A DNA stretch of 64,000 bases from contig JADJCU010000001.1 of assembly GCA_016703065.1 (NCBI GenBank), positions 930,001 to 994,000 on the forward strand, read 5' to 3'. Positions within the stretch are counted from its first letter, which is position 1, and every line of letters begins with the position of its first letter. The notes under the pieces were generated by a model that saw only the letters and a program-made list of their open reading frames with translations, searched no databases and was not told the origin of the DNA. A program made the position numbers and the translations under genes. This stretch comes from a bacterium (GTDB lineage Bacteria; Electryoneota; RPQS01). Positions 54,358 through 62,409 of the stretch are shown here, in pieces.

Positions 54358-54996
54358 TTACGGCTTCTTGGCAGGTTGAGTACCGACCGTTGTCTTTACT
54401 TGCGGAGGAGTCTTCCCGCGCAGAGTGCTCAAGAGACTGGCCGCATCCTTGTAAATCGGCGATTGGTTATAGCTGCGCGTGATCTCTTCCAAAAGCTGAA
54501 TCTGCTTTTGGCCCTTGGCGGCTTTAGCCTGACTGAAGAGCTCGTCGGCGCGCGCATTCTTTACGTCCTTGCCGCGATCCGAATTGGGATACGTGGCAAT
54601 CAGCGAATCGAACAGCCCCTGATTGTAGAGGTCGTTGGACAACACCCGCTCGGCATCCGCAGCCAGCGTGGTGTTCGGGAACTTCGTAATCACGCCGCGA
54701 TAGTCTTTTGCATCAAACAAGGCCTTGGCCTGAGCCTGCACCGCCAAATAGGCTGCACGGGTGTCGGAATAGTCCTTTAAGACTTCTTCATACTTGCCCT
54801 GTTCGAGCAGGTCCTCAGCCAGCAGCGCCTTGGCGCGGCGGGCAAACTGTGTGTCCGGGTACTTCTTGATAACCTCTTGGTACTTGCGCTCTGCAAGGAG
54901 TTTCTGTGCACCGGCTTCCGGTCCTCCGCAGCCCACTGCGGTCAAGAGGACAAACACGGAAATGAGACTTCCCAAAACAAAATAGCGAACTGACAT
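54358..54996 (-). CDS. TPR-like lipoprotein 2
   Basis: 212 aa. Lipobox LTAVGC, with the cysteine at about residue 23. The mature part has five to six short TPR-like helix pairs in the form A-x-x-LL-x-(E/Q)-x-(K)-Y-(E/Q)-EV-(I/L)-K-x-(Y/F)-(P/S)-(D/N)-(T/S), ending in a lysine/proline tail. It resembles periplasmic YbgF/BamD-like or gliding-motility lipoproteins that bridge the outer membrane and the peptidoglycan. The two lipoprotein genes are paralogous and 7 nt apart, and divergent from the ExbB-type operon, with 282 bp between the starts. Confidence 0.78.
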   Translation of the reverse strand: MSVRYFVLGSLISVFVLLTAVGCGGPEAGAQKLLAERKYQEVIKKYPDTQFARRAKALLAEDLLEQGKYEEVLKDYSDTRAAYLAVQAQAKALFDAKDYRGVITKFPNTTLAADAERVLSNDLYNQGLFDSLIATYPNSDRGKDVKNARADELFSQAKAAKGQKQIQLLEEITRSYNQSPIYKDAASLLSTLRGKTPPQVKTTVGTQPAKKP

Positions 54997-55185
54997 GGCT
55001 TTGGCGCGGGTTTGTGATTGCTTTGTCTTTTGAACTCATGAAGTTAAGGATTCCCTCGGGGAATGTCAAGCATTCTATCTGATTTGACTGCGAAGATTCA
55101 GCAAGAACAACCCGTTGCGAACTCGCTACCCGAGCGACTCGGGCACGCCGAGTGCAATGTGTCTGCATTCGCTGGCTCAGAACTG

Positions 55186-55214
55186 TTGACTGTTCCGTGT
55201 TTCGATGCTATATT
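55186..55214 (+). promoter_or_regulatory. Sigma-70 promoter of the ExbB/ExbD/TonB-like operon
   Basis: TTGACT (55186-55191) and TATATT (55209-55214) are spaced by exactly 17 bp. The start codon of the first operon gene is at 55279. The preceding 55000-55180 holds inverted CCCGAG/CTCGGG bases but no gene. Confidence 0.6.
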
Positions 55215-55278
55215 ACTTGTTATATCAAAGGTTTACCTTGAATTGTCCCGAGACACAAACTTTTTCAGGATGACACGG

Positions 55279-55887
55279 ATGAAAACTCGGCAACGTATGA
55301 ACAAGTCTGCCTTCGCCTACGTACTGATCGCGGCCCTCGCCATGACCCTGCTCGTTACGGTCATTGCCAGCGCTCAGCCCGGCGATGCGCGGGAAGTGAC
55401 GATGAGTGAGAAGATCGGCGCAATCGTAGTCCTCTATCGCGCCTTTGACAGTGTGATCTATTTCTTGCAGGGGTTGCTCCTGTTTATCGGCGTCGGTATC
55501 ACAATCTTCTATTACATGAAGTTCAAGCGCGCCGAGTTCCAATCCGACCTGCGCAAGCGTGTTCATGCGATGGCGGACGAAGTGACGCTGCAATCGGCCA
55601 TTAACTTCGAAATCGAGAGCCTCCAGAACAAGTATATCTTTCTCGACCTGATGATTGCCGCCGCCCCGATGTCCGGACTCCTCGGAACCGTCGTCGGCCT
55701 GGTGCAGGTCTTCAGTGAACAGACGCTCGTCGACCACGTCACGATGCAGTCCATTGCCTCCGGTATGTATGTCGCCATGGTCACCACCGTGTGCGGCCTG
55801 ATTGTCGCGCTCATCGGCGTCCTCGGACGGCACATGCTGAACAGCATTCTTGCTACCATGCGTGAAGAGTTAGCGGGGGCAAAGTGA
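55279..55887 (+). CDS. TolQ/ExbB/MotA-type proton channel protein
   Basis: 202 aa from the ATG at 55279 (AGGA 8 nt upstream); ATG 55270 and 55297 are alternatives. There are three membrane segments: FAYVLIAALAMTLLVTVIAS, VIYFLQGLLLFIGVGITIFY, and a C-terminal pair with APMSGLLGTVVGLVQVF (the family's most conserved helix) and MYVAMVTTVCGLIVALIGVL. The large cytosolic loop lies between the first and second halves. With the ExbD-like partner it would form a proton-driven stator-type engine of the inner membrane. It is the first gene of a five-gene operon. Confidence 0.88.
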   Translation: MKTRQRMNKSAFAYVLIAALAMTLLVTVIASAQPGDAREVTMSEKIGAIVVLYRAFDSVIYFLQGLLLFIGVGITIFYYMKFKRAEFQSDLRKRVHAMADEVTLQSAINFEIESLQNKYIFLDLMIAAAPMSGLLGTVVGLVQVFSEQTLVDHVTMQSIASGMYVAMVTTVCGLIVALIGVLGRHMLNSILATMREELAGAK

Positions 55888-55888
55888 T

Positions 55889-56332
55889 ATGCGCAAAAAC
55901 GACCCGTTTGCCGAAGCGACCACGTCGCTGATTGATATTGCCTTCATCATCATTCTGTTCCTGATCGTCTCGACGGTGATTGCCCCGGAAGATGTCGTGC
56001 CGCTCAAGCTGCCGAACAACTTCGATGAAGGGACGCCGTACTTGCAGGTTGACCGTGAACTGATTATTCATGTCCGCCGTTCGGGCGCCGTGGAAGTTTC
56101 CGGTGAAATGCTGGCCGACTCGCTCGAAAGCGACTCCGTGCTCTTTCAACTGACGGATGCCTTCATCGAGCGCTACAAAGTCGTGCAGCCGGACGGAAAG
56201 GTGATTCTCCGAGCGGACAGCGGAGCCGTTTGGGACCGACCGGTGCAGATCATGCAAGCGTGCGGCAAACACGCCATGCCGCTCTCCATCGCACTCGAAC
56301 CCGCCGATTTGGCAGAGGAGTTGAAGCCGTGA
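55889..56332 (+). CDS. ExbD/TolR-type protein
   Basis: 147 aa, one nucleotide after the ExbB-type gene. A single N-terminal helix, SLIDIAFIIILFLIVSTVIA, carries the conserved aspartate (D16) expected in the proton path. A periplasmic domain follows (LIIHVRRSGAVEVSGEMLAD ... KVILRADSGAVWDRPVQIMQ), with the typical ADSGAxW and V-x-x-(I/V)-(M/D) pattern. It partners the preceding channel. Its stop overlaps the GTG of the next gene by 2 nt (GTGA). Confidence 0.88.
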   Translation: MRKNDPFAEATTSLIDIAFIIILFLIVSTVIAPEDVVPLKLPNNFDEGTPYLQVDRELIIHVRRSGAVEVSGEMLADSLESDSVLFQLTDAFIERYKVVQPDGKVILRADSGAVWDRPVQIMQACGKHAMPLSIALEPADLAEELKP

Positions 56333-57426
56333 CCGAGCGTCAAGCCCTGATCGGAATTCGCGCGACGGCTTTTCTGCTGACAAGTCTGATCCTGCTCAAT
56401 CTGCCGTTCGTTCCCTTGAAACGGTGGAGCGAGAAGTATGACTGGCTCATGTATATCAATCTCGAAGAGATTCTGATCATGCGCGAGCCGCCCAAGCCAA
56501 GACCGATTCCGATTCCCGTTGAACAAGCGCGGATTGCGCCGCGCGCCCAACCTTCGCCCGTGATTGCTCCGACCGACGTCAAGTCGAAGCCGTCACAGAT
56601 TACCGTCGAAGAGCCGACCCTCGAAAAACCCGAGTTCGGCATGGTGCACGAACTCTTTGACACGCCGCCTGAAGATCGTCCCCTGACCAAGCTTTCGCCC
56701 AATGCGTCGCCGCTGCCGGATATTCTCACGCAGCGTTCCGAAGTGGGCGAGTCGCGTCCGCCGGCCGCGATTCCTGCTCCAACGTCGCAAGCTGGGCGCG
56801 TCTACAAGGGAACCGGCGCGCCGAATCTCGAACCCGCAATTACACCGGGCTACACCGGTCCAGATTTGAGCTTGCCGACCGCCGAGCAGCCTGCGCTCGG
56901 GCTATCGCGCGGCGATCAGCTCGCCACGTCGACGACGCCCGGCATTGCGCGCGGTGAACAGGATTTCCAATCGTCCGTTGGCAAGCAAGCCGGACCGGGC
57001 AATGCCGAGTCGATTTCACTTGGCAACGACCTCGTCGGTGAAGGAGAACTTGGCGGACTGATCGGCTGGCTGAAAGCAAATCCGGCGGCGTTCTCGCCCG
57101 TGCTGATGGCCTATATGGAGAGCGGCTCAACCGACCTCAAGGGAGTGACGAGCTTTATGGGCTGGGATATCTTCATTCAATTTTCCGAAGACGACGGTCA
57201 GTTGAAGATATTTCTGTCGCGCGGCGATCAAGGTATTCTCCTGGCCGATTCGGATTTCAAACGGCGCTCGCAGTTTCTCGGATTGGGCAACGTGTCCCGC
57301 GCGGGCCGCGACGTCAGCGCGATCAATGCCCGCCGCGAAAAACCCACCACGCAATATACAACCGAGTTCTATTCCGTCTTCCAAGGCTGGATGAACAGCA
57401 TCGGAATCGAACTCGCTGGACGATGA
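56329..57426 (+). CDS. TonB-like energy-transducing protein
   Basis: 365 aa from the GTG at 56329, which overlaps the preceding TGA (GTGA). One N-terminal membrane helix (ATAFLLTSLILLNLPFVPL) is followed by a long proline-rich segment (REPPKPRPIPIPVEQARIAP), as in TonB/TolA. The last ~120 residues form a folded domain (LIGWLKANPAAFSPVLMAYM; SFMGWDIFIQFSEDDGQLKI; SVFQGWMNSIGIEL) that does not match a standard TonB C-terminus. In this position it would link the ExbB/ExbD engine to the outer membrane or peptidoglycan. The classic TonB YP motif is absent, so the name is given by context. Confidence 0.72.
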   Translation: MTERQALIGIRATAFLLTSLILLNLPFVPLKRWSEKYDWLMYINLEEILIMREPPKPRPIPIPVEQARIAPRAQPSPVIAPTDVKSKPSQITVEEPTLEKPEFGMVHELFDTPPEDRPLTKLSPNASPLPDILTQRSEVGESRPPAAIPAPTSQAGRVYKGTGAPNLEPAITPGYTGPDLSLPTAEQPALGLSRGDQLATSTTPGIARGEQDFQSSVGKQAGPGNAESISLGNDLVGEGELGGLIGWLKANPAAFSPVLMAYMESGSTDLKGVTSFMGWDIFIQFSEDDGQLKIFLSRGDQGILLADSDFKRRSQFLGLGNVSRAGRDVSAINARREKPTTQYTTEFYSVFQGWMNSIGIELAGR

Positions 57427-57527
57427 CCATCCAGCGAACCGCTGGACCTAACGCGCTTCGCGACATCCGTCTCCCCGAGTCGGGCTTAGCTAAGTGCAAC
57501 ACGGTCGGAATCTGAAACGGATCAAAC

Positions 57528-58865
57528 ATGAATAAGAACCGATTACATAGAATTGCCCTTTTGCTCGCACTGTGTTGCGCGAGCACTCTGGTCTTTGCCC
57601 AAAAAGATGCGCCGAAAAATCAGGAAGCTGACTCTCTGGCGAAGCTCCTGTTTGGCGAAGAGAAGACCGAAGAGCAGGCGAGTTCGCTGTTCCAGCACGG
57701 CCAGGAGGATTTCAACGCGGGCGAAGAGTTTCTGAAAGATGCCAACGCGATGCGCGCGTCCGGGCAGGATACGACCATGAAAACGCGCGGCGGAGTGTTT
57801 GGACTGATCGGACAGGCGATCGGCGACACAAGCAAAACGTCGAAAGAGAACGACACCCGCAAACGCGCAACCGCCGCCTTCAAAAGTGCCGCCAAGAACT
57901 TCGAGCGCGCGCTCGCTAAACAGCCCGAAATGAAAGAGGTGCAGCTCTGGCTCGTGGCCACTTACGACCGCCTCGAAGAGTGGGACAAATCGCTGCCGCT
58001 CTACCGCGAAATTCTGAATGAACGGCAGGGCGAAGATAACCTCTGGTTCGCGTATGGCTACGCATGTTATCGCGCCAGACAATACGACAAGGCGGTGACG
58101 GGCTTCGATCAGGCGATGCGCATCCGCGAACTCGTCACGGGAACAACCGACTCGATTCCGAATAACTACCGGCTCTATCTGGCCGAAGCCTACCTGAAAA
58201 CCTATCAGGATCAGAATGCGCTGAAGATGTTCGCCCTGGCGCAATCCAAATCCACGCCCGAAGACTCGGCGGAAATTCAGAAGACCATCGACTGGATCAA
58301 TTGGGACAACGGCGGCATTGCGGCGGCGGAATATCGCGATGCGGCGTTTGCTGCGGAGAGCAAAGAAGACTGGAACGGCGCGCGCGAAGCCTATCTCGGC
58401 GGCATCTCGTCCGCGCGCACGATGAAGGCGCGTGATTTCCTGACGTGGCGGCTCGCACTTGTGACCTACAATCACGGCAACAAGACTGAAGCAATGCAGC
58501 GCCTCGAGGAAACGATAACGCGGCTCGCCGCCGAGTCTCCGCAAGACTACAAAGAAAGCTACGGCCGCATGCTCTATGCGTACGGGCAGGAACTGGTGGC
58601 CAACGGCGACCGGCGAGGCGCTCTCGAATACTTTCTCAATAGCACAAAGATCGCGTGGGAAGGGCAGGGCGGCGGCTACGTATCCATTGCGCAGATTGCC
58701 TCAAACGACCTGACGCAATCCATCGAGAACGCCGAACGCGCGTTGACCTATCCGCTCACGCCCGAGCAGCGCAAAGCTGCCTACGAAATCCTGGTTACCT
58801 CCCATCGCTCGAAAGCGCAGTGGGAGCAGATGAAGAAATATCAAGCCCTCTTAGGAGGACAATAG
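57528..58865 (+). CDS. Periplasmic TPR protein of the ExbB/ExbD operon
   Basis: 445 aa. Signal peptide LHRIALLLALCCASTLVFA. A ~90-residue charged region (KDAPKNQEADSLAKLLFGEE) is followed by many TPR repeats (RALAKQPEMKEVQLWLVATY; WFAYGYACYRARQYDKAVTG; RLYLAEAYLKTYQDQNALKM). TPR proteins in such operons (CpoB/YbgF in Tol-Pal, AglT/PglI in myxobacterial motility) organise envelope machinery. The 101-bp gap before it holds inverted CCAGCG/CGCTGG bases. It ends 3 nt before the GTG of the next gene, so both belong to the operon. Confidence 0.8.
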   Translation: MNKNRLHRIALLLALCCASTLVFAQKDAPKNQEADSLAKLLFGEEKTEEQASSLFQHGQEDFNAGEEFLKDANAMRASGQDTTMKTRGGVFGLIGQAIGDTSKTSKENDTRKRATAAFKSAAKNFERALAKQPEMKEVQLWLVATYDRLEEWDKSLPLYREILNERQGEDNLWFAYGYACYRARQYDKAVTGFDQAMRIRELVTGTTDSIPNNYRLYLAEAYLKTYQDQNALKMFALAQSKSTPEDSAEIQKTIDWINWDNGGIAAAEYRDAAFAAESKEDWNGAREAYLGGISSARTMKARDFLTWRLALVTYNHGNKTEAMQRLEETITRLAAESPQDYKESYGRMLYAYGQELVANGDRRGALEYFLNSTKIAWEGQGGGYVSIAQIASNDLTQSIENAERALTYPLTPEQRKAAYEILVTSHRSKAQWEQMKKYQALLGGQ

Positions 58866-60560
58866 GTGAAGCAAATGAGATGGCTATGGGCCGTATGCGC
58901 GGCGCTGATGATGACGATGAATGTGCTGGCCGACGTGGACTATAAGCTCGTGACGCAGCAAAACGTCACGGACTTGCGCGAAATTCAGGTGCTGCGCGAT
59001 GAATTGTTCTTGGGAAACGAGACGATTGAGCGCGTGTTGATCACCGACATCCTGAACGACGGATTTGATCAGAACGACGCAGTCGTACTTTATCCGACGG
59101 GCCGTGTGCTCAGGCTCGAACCGATCAGCGACCGGCTTGATTCGCTGTTGCGGTCGTTTCGCCTGCCGCCGAACACGGAGATCTACGAAGGCCGGCAATA
59201 CTACAGCATGTTTGACTCCGTGTCGATCAGCGCACGCGGCGCAAAAGCGCTCGGCTATGGACTATTGGGCGGCCTGCAAGAGCGGCTGATGCAAGGCTAT
59301 CGCGGCAGCGAAGTCGAAGGCTATTTCAAATTCACGAACAGCGGCGCGCAGATTCGCCTGTGGAATTTCGATTCGACGCGTGTGAGTTTTCCACGGCCCG
59401 AGCCGTCGCGCTTCGATACCGTAACCGTGTTCATTCATGATACCGTCTTTGTCCCGGAGATTATCACAGTAGAGAAAGACCCGGTGGTGATTCGCGATAC
59501 GGTCTATCTGCCGAGCGAATTGCTTGAAAAGCCGCGCGGACTCTACTATCGCGAAGCGCTCGGCATGTTAGGCGGAGGATATTCGATGGCGCAGCGGGAA
59601 GCCTCACGAGGTCGCTTAACCTTCGCCGCTGGCAACGAGTGGGAATTCGGCGTCTGGGACAGATGGATCGCCGGACGGCAGGAAATCAACTCGCGCATTG
59701 GCTTGCGCTTCTCCGCCGAACTCGCGCCGTGGAAGAGCGACACCCTTTCGGCGCGGTTTCTCGCGACCTCGGGCGAGATCATGTATATTCCCGCCTGGGA
59801 TCGCTCGCTGTTTGTCTTTGGCGGCGTGCGAGCCTACTATCAGGACAATCTGTTCTGGGACCGCGTGCGGGCCGGATGGAAAGATGATTTCGTCACTGAG
59901 CCGTCCGCTCAGGATTTGGGTCACTACGAACTCGCGACGAAATTCGGTATCGACAAGCTCGCACCTTACGGAGCGGGCAAGCGCATTGGCTTGTGGATGC
60001 GGCTCGCGGCAATCTGGCCCGGACCGGATGACAGCGGTTTCACCTTCTGGCAGGATGTAGCCTTGCAATCCGGACAACCGGTAACCGACGAGTGGTTGTG
60101 GAAGACGAAGAGTGCCTACGACATCGAAGGCAATGTAAACGTCAAGTTCTCCGACCAGACTCAAATGACTGTCGGTGCGGGACTGCACCTTGAACCGGAG
60201 CTTGCCTATTCGTATGCTTCGACCCCCGGTCACACACTGCTGCGCGAGAACGCCATCGACGCGACGCTGTTTCACCAATCTGTTGCACTGCGCTGGACGA
60301 TGCTTAGCAGTTCGACCTATCGCCTGAGACTCGAAGGCGGCGCGCGCAATCACATGCTCACCGCGTCGTTTGCCAACGACGAGCTGAAAGACCTGGTCGA
60401 ACAGCAGTTCTTCCCTTACATCGAAGCCCCGATGTTCGACGGTTCGTTGCAGCTTGACATCGACATCGTGCAAGTCAGCACTGGGGTAAAGGCCTATCTG
60501 CCGGATGGCGAAGATGTGCAGATTCGTCCATGGGGTGGGCTGTACTTCCTGTTCAAATAG
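58866..60560 (+). CDS. Exported envelope protein, possibly outer-membrane
   Basis: 564 aa from a GTG at 58866, 7 nt after AGGAGG; the ATG at 58875 is an alternative. Signal peptide WLWAVCAALMMTMNVLA. Residues ~60-170 form a soluble domain (LFLGNETIERVLITDILNDG), then a short coil-like DTVFVPEIITVEKDPVVIRD segment. The remaining ~340 residues alternate short amphipathic strands with aromatic ends (WEFGVWDRWIAG, RIGLRFSAELAPW, LRLEGGARNHMLTASFAND, QLDIDIVQVSTGVKAYLP) and end in GGLYFLFK, a C-terminal aromatic residue pattern common in outer-membrane barrels. It is the last gene of the operon, followed by a bidirectional terminator. Barrel structure is inferred. Confidence 0.68.
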   Translation: MKQMRWLWAVCAALMMTMNVLADVDYKLVTQQNVTDLREIQVLRDELFLGNETIERVLITDILNDGFDQNDAVVLYPTGRVLRLEPISDRLDSLLRSFRLPPNTEIYEGRQYYSMFDSVSISARGAKALGYGLLGGLQERLMQGYRGSEVEGYFKFTNSGAQIRLWNFDSTRVSFPRPEPSRFDTVTVFIHDTVFVPEIITVEKDPVVIRDTVYLPSELLEKPRGLYYREALGMLGGGYSMAQREASRGRLTFAAGNEWEFGVWDRWIAGRQEINSRIGLRFSAELAPWKSDTLSARFLATSGEIMYIPAWDRSLFVFGGVRAYYQDNLFWDRVRAGWKDDFVTEPSAQDLGHYELATKFGIDKLAPYGAGKRIGLWMRLAAIWPGPDDSGFTFWQDVALQSGQPVTDEWLWKTKSAYDIEGNVNVKFSDQTQMTVGAGLHLEPELAYSYASTPGHTLLRENAIDATLFHQSVALRWTMLSSSTYRLRLEGGARNHMLTASFANDELKDLVEQQFFPYIEAPMFDGSLQLDIDIVQVSTGVKAYLPDGEDVQIRPWGGLYFLFK

Positions 60561-60582
60561 GAAGGATGAGCTTTGAACTACG

Positions 60583-60614
60583 AAAGCGGGCGACCTGATT
60601 GGGTCGCCCGCTTT
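60583..60614. terminator. Bidirectional hairpin terminator
   Basis: The perfect 13-bp stem AAAGCGGGCGACC / GGTCGCCCGCTTT (60583-60595 / 60602-60614) lies between the convergent envelope operon and the pentose-phosphate operon. Confidence 0.78.
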
Positions 60615-60634
60615 GTCATAAATAGTCGCGATAC

Positions 60635-61357
60635 TCAGTCGCTCAATTCGCTTGCCGCCTCATCGTCGACGATCCAAATCAAGCGGCCTTCGTGCGGATT
60701 CACCCGTGTCGCAGGATAGCGATAGTCGTTGTCAATCAGAACGTCGCGCAATCGAGCCGACTTCTCTGCGCCTGTCACCAGAAAGATCACAGCTTGCGCG
60801 CTGTTTAGCGCCCGCAGCGTGAGCGTCAACCGCTGCGGAATAGCGTTGCCTTGCACTTCGACCGCTTCAACCACTGCGCCCGATTCAAGCGCCGGAGTAC
60901 CGGGAAAGAGTGACGCCGTGTGACCATCCGCACCCATGCCGAGCAATACCGCATCAAACGATATCGTCTTCGGCGTGAAACGGCCCTTGAGTGTCCGGGC
61001 ATACGACTCTGCGGCCTCGCGCGCGTTTTCATGCTCTGCGGGCATGCGAAACACCTCGCCGACGGGAATTTTGCTTAACAGCAGATCATGCGCGAGTTTG
61101 TAGTTCGAGTCCTTGTGCGTCGGGGCGACCGCGCGCTCGTCCACCCAAAATACTTCCCAATTTGCAAAATCCATCTCGTCGCGCCAATCAGCCGAGGCGA
61201 GCAATTTGAACAGCAGCGCCGGAGTCGATCCGCCGGAGAGCGCGATCCGAAACACGCCGCGCTCTGCAATCGCCTCTTCCTGCAACTCTAACAACAAGGC
61301 CGCCGCGGCTTCCGCAACGTCGTCGGGATATTCGCAATAGACTATTTCGGGATTCAT
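60635..61357 (-). CDS. pgl: 6-Phosphogluconolactonase
   Basis: 240 aa, the DevB/SOL-type length. It hydrolyses 6-phosphogluconolactone to 6-phosphogluconate, the second step of the oxidative pentose-phosphate pathway. The family blocks are intact: FRIALSGGSTPALLFKLLAS near residue 37, EVFWVDERAVAPTHKDSNY, and LLGMGADGHTASLFPGTPAL, which holds the catalytic DGH. Its ATG overlaps the TGA of opcA by 4 nt (ATGA), so it is the last gene of a tightly coupled operon. Confidence 0.93.
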   Translation of the reverse strand: MNPEIVYCEYPDDVAEAAAALLLELQEEAIAERGVFRIALSGGSTPALLFKLLASADWRDEMDFANWEVFWVDERAVAPTHKDSNYKLAHDLLLSKIPVGEVFRMPAEHENAREAAESYARTLKGRFTPKTISFDAVLLGMGADGHTASLFPGTPALESGAVVEAVEVQGNAIPQRLTLTLRALNSAQAVIFLVTGAEKSARLRDVLIDNDYRYPATRVNPHEGRLIWIVDDEAASELSD

Positions 61358-62409
61358 GAGAAGAGTAACTCCGGGAGCCAGTCATGCGCCAGCCGCACAC
61401 TCTTGTCGAGTCGTGGATCGCGGCCCCACGCGTGAAGTTCGTGCGCAAGCAGCGACAGCATATCGACGTCGCGCACATGCGCCGCGTGCGTATGCGGTCC
61501 GCACGTCAACGTGAAATGATCGCGGTCGCGCAAAACCGCCGCCGTCGTGCCGTCCGAGAACAGGAATTCCATGCCTGCCGGTGCGCTCCCGCCGTCAGGT
61601 GAGAAGACGAGACGATGTTCTCCTGCAAATTCTATCACGGGCCGGCGGCCATGCAAAGCAACGCTGGTTGTCTGCCACTCCATCGATGACGCTATCCACG
61701 CTCCGCAAAGCAGCGCGCCGCACGTGAGTTTGTCGCCCGTCGAGTGGATTCGCACTTCAGATAGCCTTGTCACAGTCGTACATTTGTCGAAAAGCTCCGC
61801 AATCGCGCCGCGCCAGCCCGATAGTTCGGCCCAAAGCAAGTCGGTGACCACACACTCCTGCGGTACTGATTCATAGAGCTCGAACCACGGCTTAAGCGTC
61901 GACGCCGGAGCGAGATGATCCGTCGCACAGGTGATGACGCGATCCGCCGAACGCGACAAATTCGCAAGCAGCGGATGTGCAAGCGGCAGCGACGGATGCC
62001 AAACGACCGCGGTGGCCAGACTGCCGAGTGACAGAGAGTGAATCAGCGAGGCGGCTCGCAGCGCGGAGTCGCCGTCCATTTCAAGGATGATCGCCTCTGA
62101 GCAGATTTGCCGCTGCTCGCCTTCGAGTTTGCGGCAATGCGCCGTCACCCAGGCGCGCTGGGCAGCGGGTATGGATTCGTCGAGCGACACGAGCATCGTC
62201 CTTGTCGGATGCACGAGCGCCAGTTCCGGAACAAGCTCGCGCGTTTCCGCTTCTGCCCCGCGCTGACAAACGAGCACGAGATTGAATGCCGTTGCCCGCG
62301 TTACCGGATGATCTGCCGATTCGACCTCGCGCCAAAGCAATTCAAGCTCCTGCTCAATCTTCGCGACATCCACCTCCTGCGGCGGAGCCACTTGCGCGAC
62401 GCCGTTCAC
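61354..62409 (-). CDS. opcA: Glucose-6-phosphate dehydrogenase assembly protein OpcA
   Basis: 351 aa. It resembles OpcA, an allosteric assembly/activator protein of glucose-6-phosphate dehydrogenase known mainly from cyanobacteria and actinobacteria. Recognisable segments are an N-terminal helix (EQELELLWREVESADHPVTR), LVLVCQRG, ALVHPTRTMLVSLDESIPA, CSEAIILEMDGDSALRAASL and VVWHPSLPLAHPLLANLSRS. It overlaps zwf and pgl by 4 nt on either side (ATGA), which supports a role with them. No catalytic activity is expected. Confidence 0.88.
   Translation of the reverse strand: MNGVAQVAPPQEVDVAKIEQELELLWREVESADHPVTRATAFNLVLVCQRGAEAETRELVPELALVHPTRTMLVSLDESIPAAQRAWVTAHCRKLEGEQRQICSEAIILEMDGDSALRAASLIHSLSLGSLATAVVWHPSLPLAHPLLANLSRSADRVITCATDHLAPASTLKPWFELYESVPQECVVTDLLWAELSGWRGAIAELFDKCTTVTRLSEVRIHSTGDKLTCGALLCGAWIASSMEWQTTSVALHGRRPVIEFAGEHRLVFSPDGGSAPAGMEFLFSDGTTAAVLRDRDHFTLTCGPHTHAAHVRDVDMLSLLAHELHAWGRDPRLDKSVRLAHDWLPELLFS

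Noticed and set aside
57543..58544. A 333-aa minus-strand frame opposite the TPR gene
   Set aside because: The + strand gene has a signal peptide and TPR repeats and is in an operon; the reverse frame is a shadow.
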